Assembly: GCA_031276055.1 (NCBI GenBank)
Contig: JAISNW010000188.1
Coordinates: 1-9,446, forward strand
Reading direction: 5' to 3'
DNA: 9,446 nucleotides
Source: Deferribacteraceae bacterium
GTDB lineage: Bacteria > Chrysiogenota > Deferribacteres > Deferribacterales > JAISNW01
This document shows positions 1 to 7,036 of this stretch, piece by piece. The notes beneath the pieces are model-generated. The model was not told where the DNA came from, ran no database searches, and saw only the letters and a program-made list of their open reading frames with translations. Position 1 is the first letter of the stretch. Each line of letters opens with the position of its first letter. Position numbers and translations under genes: made by a program.

Positions 1-679
1 GCTCTTCTATCTTATCTAATATTATCTGCTGCTGTTTTACATTTTCAGTTTTGAAAAGGGTTTCTTCAAGCCACAAGATAGCCTCTATAGTTTCCCCTTT
101 CCGACTCATCAAGATTGCGGGGAGGTCAACAATCCAGTTAGGTCCGTCATGCTCCGCCGCACGCTCGGCGGCAACCTTTAAGTAATACATAGCTGTTTTA
201 TCGTCTAACCCAGTCAACAGCCTATAAACAGCATAAGCCATATCCCAGCTGTCAATAAATCTATCAATCCCTGTGAGCATGAAATCCGCCATATAACGTC
301 TGCTCTCATCTTTTTTCGCCCATATCCAGTAGTATGCGATATGTAGATAAGGCTGGTCGTTGTCAGGATCGAGAGCTTTAACGGAGTAAAGGGCGGTAGT
401 CAACCTGTTAAAATCTATAGATGGGATATTAATATTTGCTTGGCTGTAAAACACGTATAAGAGTAGGAGGCGTGAGGCAAAATCCCTCTCTCCGAGCGAG
501 AGCAGCTTGTATGCATCGGTGGTGAAAACATAGAGGTCAACATATCTATACCTATCGTTGCGCACATTCTCAAGCATAGAGCCTGTATATAAGTAAGACA
601 AGCCGAAGTGAACGCAGAACAAGAGCGCAAGCCCTGCTATTGCAAATTTTACCTTTACCTTCCTATATAAACTATCCAT
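1..679 (-). CDS. Membrane-anchored TPR-like protein, partial (3' end off window)
   Basis: An uninterrupted reading frame of 226 codons runs leftward off the window edge, so only the N-terminal part is seen. The ATG at 679 has an AAGG Shine-Dalgarno seven bases upstream (687-690). Residues 1-11 are basic (MDSLYRKVKVK), followed by a hydrophobic segment at about 12-31. This predicts an inner-membrane anchor with the rest in the periplasm. The remainder is helical and rich in Tyr, Leu and Ala. It has a TPR-like stretch near residues 92-125 (an ALYSVKALDPDN helix-turn pattern followed by a second aromatic helix), and further helix pairs resemble tetratricopeptide or Sel1-type solenoids. I do not recognise a named family. 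It is divergent from the msh-like operon, so a role near the pilus or cell envelope is only a guess from position. Confidence is high that it is a gene and low on function. Confidence 0.75.
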   Translation of the reverse strand, partial: MDSLYRKVKVKFAIAGLALLFCVHFGLSYLYTGSMLENVRNDRYRYVDLYVFTTDAYKLLSLGERDFASRLLLLYVFYSQANINIPSIDFNRLTTALYSVKALDPDNDQPYLHIAYYWIWAKKDESRRYMADFMLTGIDRFIDSWDMAYAVYRLLTGLDDKTAMYYLKVAAERAAEHDGPNWIVDLPAILMSRKGETIEAILWLEETLFKTENVKQQQIILDKIEE

Positions 680-802
680 AACTAAACCTTACAGATTATA
701 CTCCTTATTTCAGAACAGTGCACATAAAAAAAGAACCAATGGGCTAAAACCGATGTTATAAAGCGGAGTATTTTAATTTTTATCTTTTTAAGGTTTTCCC
801 TC

Positions 803-831
803 TTGCATAACTTTATAATTACAACTATAAT
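803..831 (+). promoter_or_regulatory. Candidate sigma70 promoter of the msh-like operon (distal)
   Basis: A perfect -10 hexamer TATAAT (826-831) lies 17 bases after TTGCAT (803-808), which matches the -35 consensus at three of six positions. Transcription would start near 838 and leave an 84-base leader before the first gene. It is read by eye only; AT-rich DNA often gives such matches by chance. Confidence 0.35.
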
Positions 832-873
832 CATTTTTCTGAAAAATAAATAGTGCTTTTTTTAAAAAAGCTG

Positions 874-901
874 TTAATATTGAACTTAAACGAAGTATAA
901 C
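874..901 (+). promoter_or_regulatory. Candidate sigma70 promoter of the msh-like operon (proximal), with A/T tract
   Basis: TTAATA (874-879) and TATAAC (896-901) are separated by 16 bases. Directly upstream is the near-palindrome GCTTTTTTTAAAAAAGC (855-871), placed where an UP element would sit for a start near 908. The resulting leader would be only about 14 bases but would still include the GGAG ribosome site at 911-914. It competes with the distal candidate; both or neither may be real. Confidence 0.3.
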
Positions 902-921
902 ACACTTTACGGAGAAAATGT

Positions 922-2319
922 ATGAAGATTTTCGCGGGCGCATTAGGGGGAACCAACAACACGCTTGTTAAAACCGTCACGGTGAACAAGGTGCGCAATA
1001 AGCTGCGTTTCTTAAATGCTAGAACAATGTCCATGCACGCATTTGCCAGTAAAGTTGATGAAGGCACTCATGTTACCTGTGAATATGTTGACGCCGTATC
1101 CGCCGAGTCTGAATTTCCTCCACTAAATGATAAGAAAGCCTTCGCAATGCTTGCAAAATCCAAAGTTCAGGATCAACTCTTACCGGATGTGAGATACGCC
1201 TTTGCATTTAGTGAAGCGACTCTCCCTCGTGCAAGCGATTCTGCGCCGTCGGTCTCGGTTATGAAGTCTTACAATATATATGCGGTGCCGGCAGATTTAA
1301 TTACCCAATACAGCGGCGGCAGCACCATGGCGGGCAATATTGCCTACCTAACTTTAGACCAGTTTTCCATGATGGCGTTCTCTGAAAAAGTTGCCACAGA
1401 TAAACTCATCTGCCACGCATATGCTGATAAAAGCCAACTGCTTATTACCTTTAGTTACGGCAACAACCTTATCTATTCCCGCATATCTTCTGTTCCTAAG
1501 AGCTTTGACAGTAAGGAAGACCGCCTTAATTTCTATTATGAAACCTTGAATCTAACCTATGTATATATGAGGCAGTCCCGCCAACTTCCTGTGGATATGC
1601 TCATATTCAGCGGGTTGTTGAAATATGAGAAAGAGTTAGAGGAATCTGTCAAGAATTTTTCAGGGCATGAAGTGCAATACCTTGAACCAAGCCAGTATAT
1701 CTCAGATTGCCGTGAAGATATATTTGATGAGTATATGCTTGCTATTGGGTGCTGCTTAGCAGATCCTGCCTTTAACTTTGTTCCTGTCACCAATAACGAG
1801 CTCATCTCCTATAAGCAGGTGCTCCTTGTCGTAAACCTCTGTTTTGCGGTTCTTGTTCTTGCTGCTTTTGTGGCTTGTGTGTTGAAAGCAGCTAAATATG
1901 TCGAGTTGAGGGGGGATATCTCCTCACGCACCCAACGTTTAACCTCCACATTAAACCAGTTGAACGCAGTTATTGGGGATGAAAATGAGTTAAGGTACTA
2001 TAACACCTATATAAATGCTCTAAGGCAACGCGAAACCTCTCCTATAAATGCGATTGTAAAAGCTCAAGAGCTTTTATATATGAACACCTATGAGGAGATC
2101 CGTTTTGTTCTTGACAACAAGAATGAAAGTTCTGTTATAGTGCGCAAGAAGGAAACGTTTGACACTTACACCAGCACTTATGATTTTCAGCGTAAATATA
2201 ACAGCTATATAGACAACTTCAAGGCTCTCTCACCGATTGCAAACTCTAAACTGAGAATTCCGGACCGCACATATGATATGGATATGCAACTCTTGAATAA
2301 CAGAGGGACAGATGAATAA
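922..2319 (+). CDS. mshI: MshI-like pilus assembly protein (PilM-PilN/GspL type)
   Basis: This 465-residue protein is built like a fusion of PilM and PilN, or like GspL. A cytoplasmic domain with a degenerate actin-like fold (about 1-285) is followed by FNFVPVTNNE and one membrane helix (about 300-321). A coiled coil and a small periplasmic domain (about 330-465) complete it. In MSHA and type IV pilus systems this part recruits the cytoplasmic motor and links it to the periplasmic PilO and PilP proteins. The canonical PilM phosphate-binding motif near the N-terminus (DIGSSS-like) is not recognisable: the protein starts MKIFAGALGGTNNTLVK. Nucleotide binding is therefore doubtful, as in GspL. 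The start is supported by GGAG at 911-914, seven bases before ATG. It is the first of five overlapping genes. The name rests mainly on architecture and gene order, because sequence identity in this family is low. Confidence 0.7.
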   Translation: MKIFAGALGGTNNTLVKTVTVNKVRNKLRFLNARTMSMHAFASKVDEGTHVTCEYVDAVSAESEFPPLNDKKAFAMLAKSKVQDQLLPDVRYAFAFSEATLPRASDSAPSVSVMKSYNIYAVPADLITQYSGGSTMAGNIAYLTLDQFSMMAFSEKVATDKLICHAYADKSQLLITFSYGNNLIYSRISSVPKSFDSKEDRLNFYYETLNLTYVYMRQSRQLPVDMLIFSGLLKYEKELEESVKNFSGHEVQYLEPSQYISDCREDIFDEYMLAIGCCLADPAFNFVPVTNNELISYKQVLLVVNLCFAVLVLAAFVACVLKAAKYVELRGDISSRTQRLTSTLNQLNAVIGDENELRYYNTYINALRQRETSPINAIVKAQELLYMNTYEEIRFVLDNKNESSVIVRKKETFDTYTSTYDFQRKYNSYIDNFKALSPIANSKLRIPDRTYDMDMQLLNNRGTDE

Positions 2320-2869
2320 AGAGAAACTCCTTGAAAATGGGATAGTTCCCCAGTATTTACTTGCCGTGGGTTTGCTGGCGGTTGCATCTTTACTGGTTGT
2401 GCTGGCTTTGGTTCTTGGCAAGGTGAATGACGCCATGTCGGCTAAGTTGGCAGAACTTAAAAGGCAGGAAACAAGGTATGACTATCTTGCTCTCCAGATG
2501 AACGCTGAAAGGCTCCGAGATGCAGCTGTTAGGCTAAGTATTGAAAAGTTTGATCTGGATACTGCATCTGTCAGGCTTCTTAACTTTTCTGATTACCTCA
2601 ATCAACGTTATAAAGCCAGTATGATTGAAGGCATTATCAAACAGAACTATGAATTGCAGGTTAAAATGCGTTTTTCATATACTCCAACTAGTGTAGAAGA
2701 TTTTGTTTTTATGCTGGACGATCTCATTTCAAAGGAGGCGCCTTCAACTTTTATCTCCTCTTTGGTGGTGCGTCCTGTCGGCGGGACGGACAGCAGCGGC
2801 AACTACTTTGTTGAAACCAACTTAGTAGTGTCGCATCCATACTATAATGAAGGGGGGGCAGATAGATGA
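2312..2869 (+). CDS. mshJ: MshJ-like (PilO/GspM type) pilus assembly protein
   Basis: This is a 185-residue bitopic inner-membrane protein. A short cytoplasmic N-terminus is followed by one membrane helix (about 15-35), a charged coiled coil (about 37-75) and a periplasmic alpha/beta domain to the end. That is the PilO/GspM/MshJ layout and the usual family length. Such proteins pair with PilN-type partners, here the C-terminal half of the preceding gene, to form the periplasmic alignment scaffold. The ATG overlaps the previous gene by 8 bases. It has a GAGGG site (2303-2307) inside the upstream coding sequence, so translation is probably coupled. The 3' end contains a run of seven G (2852-2858), which also serves as the ribosome site of the next gene. 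Family assignment rests on topology and context more than on conserved residues. Confidence 0.65.
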   Translation: MNKEKLLENGIVPQYLLAVGLLAVASLLVVLALVLGKVNDAMSAKLAELKRQETRYDYLALQMNAERLRDAAVRLSIEKFDLDTASVRLLNFSDYLNQRYKASMIEGIIKQNYELQVKMRFSYTPTSVEDFVFMLDDLISKEAPSTFISSLVVRPVGGTDSSGNYFVETNLVVSHPYYNEGGADR

Positions 2870-3450
2870 ATCTAAACGAAACTGCTTTTGTTAAAACCCT
2901 TTCCCAGCTAGGAGGGGTTCACAAGAGGAACCTAGTTCTTCTCTTGGTGATACCTGTGATATTCTATTTTATCTATCCAGAAGCGGTAACTAGCGCCACA
3001 GGCTATGTAAACAACCAGCCCATACCTAGAGGTGTGGATAGGGTTAAGTTGCAGATAGATAAGAGCGGTGGGATATACGACCTACTCAAAAGTGCTCCAA
3101 TAGACTATGAGAGCAAGTATATATTGGCTGGTTTGGTCAATGAATATCTTGCTAAATATTTTACAATGCCTCCGCCTCCGCCAACCGTAGTTACGGTTCC
3201 CAGCCGTCCGGCGGGCTCATTGGGCACAACCGCTGTAAGAAAGCCTGTGCTGCCTCGCAAGATATCGGAGTATAAGTTTACTCTCTCTATGATTGCTTGG
3301 TCTAAGGGGCATGCGTATGTTGTTATTGACGATAATATCTTCCGTGAAGGGCAGAGAACTTCCGCGGGGCTGTTGGTCAATAGGATTGAGAGAAATAGAG
3401 TATTGCTATCAAATAAATGGAGTTCCGAATGGGTAACACTAAACTTTTAA
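2866..3450 (+). CDS. mshK: MshK-like (PilP/GspC type) pilus assembly protein
   Basis: This 194-residue protein has a single N-terminal membrane helix (about 23-37), a periplasmic segment, a proline-rich hinge beginning with PPPPP at residues 102-106, and a compact beta-rich domain (about 130-194). That last domain ends with the pattern of an extruded GspC/PilP homology region: YVVIDDNIFREGQ, then a Val-Ile-Arg stretch and VLLSNKW. In the family, this domain binds the N-terminal domains of the secretin, and the secretin is encoded immediately downstream. The start overlaps the previous stop as ATGA (2866-2869), with the G-rich ribosome site at about 2850-2858. Its place between the mshJ-like gene and mshL matches the MSHA locus order. 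The primary sequence is poorly conserved in this family, so the name is positional plus structural. Confidence 0.62.
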   Translation: MNLNETAFVKTLSQLGGVHKRNLVLLLVIPVIFYFIYPEAVTSATGYVNNQPIPRGVDRVKLQIDKSGGIYDLLKSAPIDYESKYILAGLVNEYLAKYFTMPPPPPTVVTVPSRPAGSLGTTAVRKPVLPRKISEYKFTLSMIAWSKGHAYVVIDDNIFREGQRTSAGLLVNRIERNRVLLSNKWSSEWVTLNF

Positions 3451-4916
3451 TTGTTCCTTTAATGGTGTCATTTATTGTCTTGCTAGGCGGCTGCACATCT
3501 ACGCTTACCTCAAATAGTGCACCGCAGGCGGTTTCGGGGGATAACAGGACGGTTCAAAATACTCCTCCTCCGTTAATTGTGCCTAAGCAGGCTAAAGTTC
3601 GCGAGATTGACCCTATGAGAGGTTTGACGTTTGACTTTTCCGCTGTGGATGCACGCGTTCGCACCGTAATCTATGCTATGGCTGTAGATATGGGGTTGAA
3701 TGTTGTGTTCGCTAAGGATGTCGGAGCAGACAACCTGTTTACAGGCAGTTTCGTGAGCACACCTATGAAAGACGCTGTCGAACTGATTATGGACATTGCG
3801 GATCTGAACTATGAGATACGGGGTAACATTATCTACGTTTCAAAGTATTCCACACTGAACTATAATCTCCCCTATATGTCCACGGGGTTGGCAAAGCCTA
3901 CCGCGAGTTTGGGCGGCGACGTAGTCGGCGGGGCAGATAAGGATGGAAACACCAACTTGAAAGGTGAGTATACCCTTGAATACGAAGAACCTGAAGCGGT
4001 GGACTTTTACACCCAATTAGAAGAGAATATCGGCGCTCTCCTGCAAACAGACGCTCAGAGCAACTTTTCTATTAACCGTCTATCTTCTTCCATATCGGTT
4101 TATACTACTAGAAGCAACCATAACCGCGTGAAATCTATGCTTGACAACATCGTTAAAAATTCCATCCGTCAAGTTCAGATTGAGGCGAAAATTATGGAAG
4201 TTGCCCTTGAGGATAGTTGGAGCTATGGTATAGATTGGAGCCGAGTGTTTACATCTTCTGATGGTTCCGTAGGGTTTGTTCAATCTTTAGCATCAGGCGT
4301 CTCGGGCGTGGGGCAGTTGAGCGTTGTTACTGGAACATTTAACGGGGTTATTTCGGCAATTGCTCAATATGGAAAGGTTGACACTCTATCTAACCCAAGA
4401 ATCACTGTAATGAACGGACAGAGTGCGATGATTACAGCAGGGCAGATCAGACCTTATTGGGATAGAACCCTTAACCTTACAGAAACTTCCGGCGGCACTT
4501 CCTTGCAGACCTACACCTATGAAAAGTATAGCGTTTTAGATGGCGTCATGGTGGGAGTTACCGCCTTTATACACGATGATGGTTCTGTTATGCTGAATGT
4601 GCTTCCAATAACAACCCAGATTAGCGGGGAGGCGGAAGTTAAAGATAGCAGCGGCGTGGTGCAGGCCACTGCCCCTATTGTTGAAGTAAAAGAATCCGGC
4701 ACCACAGTAAGGGTTGAAGATGGGGCGATGCTGGTTATCGGCGGTTTGATCACGAATACCAGAACCGTTACCAATACGAGAGTCCCCTTGCTTGGCGATA
4801 TACCCATACTCGGTTATCTGTTTAATAGCGAAAAGGTAGAATACAGGAAACGTGAACTGGTTATCTTTATTAAGCCTACTGTTATCTACGGCGAGTCTAA
4901 GGTTACAGTGAGATGA
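3429..4916 (+). CDS. mshL: MshL secretin (outer-membrane channel lipoprotein)
   Basis: This protein forms the multimeric outer-membrane pore through which the pilus passes. I chose the ATG at 3429 because GGAG (3419-3422) lies six bases before it; the in-frame ATG at 3417 has no ribosome site. From 3429 the protein has 495 residues. It opens with a lipoprotein signal peptide ending in the lipobox VLLGGC (Cys 22), so the mature protein is predicted to be lipidated. Residues of about 63-135 form an N0/STN domain (GLTFDFSAVDARVR...NIIYV). Residues of about 178-240 form a second N-domain. The secretin core begins at VQIEAKIMEV (249-258) and contains the family signature VPLLGDIPILGYLF at 452-465, followed by KRELVIFIKPTVI. 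Order and size fit MshL better than PilQ, as no AMIN domains are present. The gene overlaps its neighbours at both ends. Confidence 0.9.
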   Translation: MGNTKLLIVPLMVSFIVLLGGCTSTLTSNSAPQAVSGDNRTVQNTPPPLIVPKQAKVREIDPMRGLTFDFSAVDARVRTVIYAMAVDMGLNVVFAKDVGADNLFTGSFVSTPMKDAVELIMDIADLNYEIRGNIIYVSKYSTLNYNLPYMSTGLAKPTASLGGDVVGGADKDGNTNLKGEYTLEYEEPEAVDFYTQLEENIGALLQTDAQSNFSINRLSSSISVYTTRSNHNRVKSMLDNIVKNSIRQVQIEAKIMEVALEDSWSYGIDWSRVFTSSDGSVGFVQSLASGVSGVGQLSVVTGTFNGVISAIAQYGKVDTLSNPRITVMNGQSAMITAGQIRPYWDRTLNLTETSGGTSLQTYTYEKYSVLDGVMVGVTAFIHDDGSVMLNVLPITTQISGEAEVKDSSGVVQATAPIVEVKESGTTVRVEDGAMLVIGGLITNTRTVTNTRVPLLGDIPILGYLFNSEKVEYRKRELVIFIKPTVIYGESKVTVR

Positions 4917-6415
4917 TAAACGGCGGCTTTGCGGGAAACAACCCGAAAAACACGAAAGTTATGAAGAACGGCAGCGCTGTTCTGAATGTTATAGCTGTGT
5001 TTGTAGTAATCATAATGGTTTCCGCCGCCGTCTTCTATTTCTTTGGGGACAGGATAATGGAGTTTATATTCCCTCCTGCCCCTGTAAAGATTGCATCTGT
5101 TGAACCTACCACACCTTATAGACCTCCTGTGCGGACAGCTCCTAGCGAAACAGAGCTCTCCGAAACGCCATCCACCGAAACGCCATCCACCGAAATTGCG
5201 GCTGCTCAAGATGGCGTTCCTCCTGAAGAGGCGCTTTCTGCGCCTAGTGAGCAAGAGGTAAAAGTTGTTTCTACTCCAGAGCCTACGGTGGAAAGCGTTC
5301 CAGCCGAAGAACCTGCTATAGAATCAGTTGCAGTTGCAGTTGGCGCTGTTGAAGCTCCTGCTCCAGCGGTAGAGCCCGCTCCCATAGTAGAGACTGCTCC
5401 AGCAGTAGAGACTGCTCCCGCAGCAGCAGAACCTGTTCAGGCTGCAGCCTCAACTGCTCCTGAGGTTGCTGCAGCAGAGGTTGCTGCAACTGTTCCTCCT
5501 CCTGCGGTGCAAGCTCCAGAGGTTGCTGCAGCGCCTGAACCTGCTCCTATAGCACCGCCTGCTGAACCAGTGGAAGAACCTGTTTTACAGGCAGCTGAAA
5601 GCGATGCAGAACCTGTTGCCGATCTTAACGCGTCAACTCCAGAAGAGGTTCAAACAGCTGATAGTGCAGAAGCGGTTGTTGCAGTTGCTTCCACCCCGCC
5701 GGTCGTTTCCACTCCGACAACTGCCGCCGCACCAAAACAGCAGACAGCAACTGTTCCTGCTAAACCGTCTGTTGCTGCCGCCACTGTTGCTTCAGCCACT
5801 GCTGTTTCAGCAGCCACAGCGCCAGTTCCTCCCCCTCCGGCGAAACAGACACCTAAACCACCGCAAGATGCTAAGTCTCAATATACAGCGTATGTCACAC
5901 TGGCTAAAACCGCATTAGACGATGGGGATGAAAAAGAAGCCCAGAGGAACTTCCTTAAAGCATATCTTCTAGTTCCTAATTCTGAAGTCGCCTATAATAT
6001 AGCCCTCATATATCTGCAAAGGAATCTGCCTGATAGAGCGGTTGCTTGGATCAGAAGGGTGGAGCTTAACGAACGCGACGCGGGCGATCTGGTGATGGCA
6101 ATGGTAAACTCTGGGCATAAACGGGCAGCATCCGCCGCACTCTCGCACCTTATCTCTCAGGATAAGCAAGGGTATATTTACTACGCCTCCGCCTATCTGA
6201 AAGAGTTTAACGGCAATTTTGAGGGTGCATCCAACGACTATAAGATCGCTATGCAAAGAAGCGGTTATGATGATTACATCACCTACGCTTATGCACGTTC
6301 TCTTGACCAACTTGGACATATCTCTGAAGCGCGCTCTTATTATCAGGTGGTGGCAAATTCCCCTAATCGCGATATAGGCGTTGCCGCTACCCAGCGGCTT
6401 GAAGTTTTAAGATAA
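4913..6415 (+). CDS. mshN: MshN-like TPR protein with long Ala/Pro linker
   Basis: This 500-residue bitopic membrane protein has a cytoplasmic N-terminus of about 20 residues, a membrane helix at about 23-44, and then a low-complexity linker of about 270 residues (about 53-320) made almost only of Ala, Pro, Val, Glu and Thr. The C-terminal domain (about 322-500) contains tetratricopeptide repeats, for example AKTALDDGDEKEAQRNFLKA followed by NSEVAYNIALIYLQ. MshN proteins share this plan of a helix followed by periplasmic TPRs and are encoded downstream of the secretin. The linker could span the periplasm or peptidoglycan so that the TPRs reach the secretin. The start forms an ATGA overlap with mshL. 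It is the last gene before the terminator at 6442-6476. Only the architecture and position support the MshN name; a generic TPR or PilF-like pilotin role is possible. Confidence 0.65.
   Translation: MINGGFAGNNPKNTKVMKNGSAVLNVIAVFVVIIMVSAAVFYFFGDRIMEFIFPPAPVKIASVEPTTPYRPPVRTAPSETELSETPSTETPSTEIAAAQDGVPPEEALSAPSEQEVKVVSTPEPTVESVPAEEPAIESVAVAVGAVEAPAPAVEPAPIVETAPAVETAPAAAEPVQAAASTAPEVAAAEVAATVPPPAVQAPEVAAAPEPAPIAPPAEPVEEPVLQAAESDAEPVADLNASTPEEVQTADSAEAVVAVASTPPVVSTPTTAAAPKQQTATVPAKPSVAAATVASATAVSAATAPVPPPPAKQTPKPPQDAKSQYTAYVTLAKTALDDGDEKEAQRNFLKAYLLVPNSEVAYNIALIYLQRNLPDRAVAWIRRVELNERDAGDLVMAMVNSGHKRAASAALSHLISQDKQGYIYYASAYLKEFNGNFEGASNDYKIAMQRSGYDDYITYAYARSLDQLGHISEARSYYQVVANSPNRDIGVAATQRLEVLR
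5161..5190 (+). repeat. Tandem duplication of a 15-bp unit in the mshN-like linker
   Basis: The unit CGAAACGCCATCCAC occurs twice without mismatch (5161-5175 and 5176-5190), followed by a partial third copy (CGAAA). It encodes repeated ETPST residues in the linker. Being a multiple of three, gain or loss of units would change the linker length without a frameshift. Confidence 0.9.
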
Positions 6416-6441
6416 GTTTAGTTTGCTCTTTCTATTTATTG

Positions 6442-6476
6442 ACCGCACAAGTTATTTTACTTTGTGCGGTTTTTGT
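6442..6476 (+). terminator. Rho-independent terminator after the msh-like operon
   Basis: ACCGCACAA (6442-6450) and TTGTGCGGT (6462-6470) form a perfect nine-base-pair stem around an 11-base loop. The T-rich run TTTTGTTTTATT follows immediately. It lies 26 bases past the stop of the mshN-like gene. The T-run lies only on the plus-strand side, so it terminates rightward transcription. Confidence 0.9.
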
Positions 6477-6492
6477 TTTATTAACGGGGACT

Positions 6493-7035
6493 ATGCTAAA
6501 AACTATCTTTTCATCTGAATTTTATTTTGCTAGGCATGGGGAAACTGAATATAACTTAAAAGGGATAGTCAGCGGAGATAGAGACGTTCCTCTCTCAACT
6601 GTGGGTATATCCCGCTCTCAAAGCGTTGCTGGAATTATTGGGCGGCTTGGGGTTGCCTCTGCATTTTGCAGTCCATTATCAAGAGCTCGCGATACAGCGC
6701 TTTATCTGCTTCAAGAGACTGCAATAACACCGATTGTTTTAGAAGGGTTAAAAGAGAGGCATTGGGGTAAATTGCAAGGTGTTTCAAAAACTCTGCTTAA
6801 TAACTTTAATTTTAAGGAGAATAATGTTGAAGAGTGGGAGGAGTTTTACAGCAGAACCGTAAACGCCTTAAACGGCGTGAATTCACCCGCACCTGCCCTT
6901 GTAGTCGCCCATTCAGGAACTTTTAGAGTTCTTTTAGAATATCTTAAAATAGATATTGAAAGAAAACAGGTTAAAAACTCTTATCCATATAGGTTTTATA
7001 AATCAGGTAAAAGTTGGAGGGTTGCAGAAGTATAG
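6493..7035 (+). CDS. Histidine phosphatase family protein (phosphoglycerate mutase-like)
   Basis: This 180-residue member of the histidine phosphatase (branch 1) superfamily shows the full catalytic set. The RHGET motif is at 14-18, with His 15 the phosphorylated residue. A second arginine region, SPLSRARDTA, is at 60-69, Glu 88 lies in LKERHWG, and the second histidine is His 140 in VAHSG. The substrate cannot be told from sequence: family members include phosphoglycerate mutases, alpha-ribazole phosphatase and broad phosphatases. The length is typical of the short phosphatase group. I chose ATG 6493, which puts RHG at the usual distance from the N-terminus. The frame is also open upstream from a TTG at 6439, but that stretch overlaps the terminator hairpin. 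A GGGGA ribosome-site-like sequence (6486-6490) sits unusually close to the ATG. The gene is followed one base after its stop by the ABC-F gene, suggesting co-transcription. No clear promoter was seen between the terminator and the start. Confidence 0.85.
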   Translation: MLKTIFSSEFYFARHGETEYNLKGIVSGDRDVPLSTVGISRSQSVAGIIGRLGVASAFCSPLSRARDTALYLLQETAITPIVLEGLKERHWGKLQGVSKTLLNNFNFKENNVEEWEEFYSRTVNALNGVNSPAPALVVAHSGTFRVLLEYLKIDIERKQVKNSYPYRFYKSGKSWRVAEV

Positions 7036-7036
7036 G

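Noticed and set aside
695..700. Minus-strand TATAAT as the -10 box of the leftward gene
   Set aside because: Transcription would begin at or inside its AAGG ribosome site, and no good -35 lies at the right distance.
1910..1915. Six-G run in the mshI-like gene as a phase-variable tract
   Set aside because: A slip here would truncate the protein after its membrane helix, but six bases is short for phase variation and there is no other sign of it.
2852..2869. Seven-G run at the mshJ/mshK-like junction as a programmed -1 frameshift fusing the two proteins
   Set aside because: After a -1 shift the frame meets TAG at 2863-2865, directly before the mshK-like ATG, so no fusion results. Slippage would only change the last few residues of the upstream protein. 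The run fits a ribosome-binding role.
5604..5918. 104-codon plus-strand frame within the mshN-like gene, rich in Leu, Gln and Pro
   Set aside because: It is the shifted reading of the low-complexity Ala/Pro linker codons. It has no domain features and lies wholly within a well-supported gene.
6439..6492. Upstream in-frame extension of the histidine phosphatase from a TTG codon
   Set aside because: It runs through the terminator stem-loop and T-tract, begins at a TTG, and places RHG too far from the N-terminus. ATG 6493 fits the family better.
6956..7036. 27-residue N-terminal extension of the ABC-F protein
   Set aside because: It overlaps the end of the phosphatase gene and has no family resemblance. 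The ABC-F consensus opening starts at ATG 7037.
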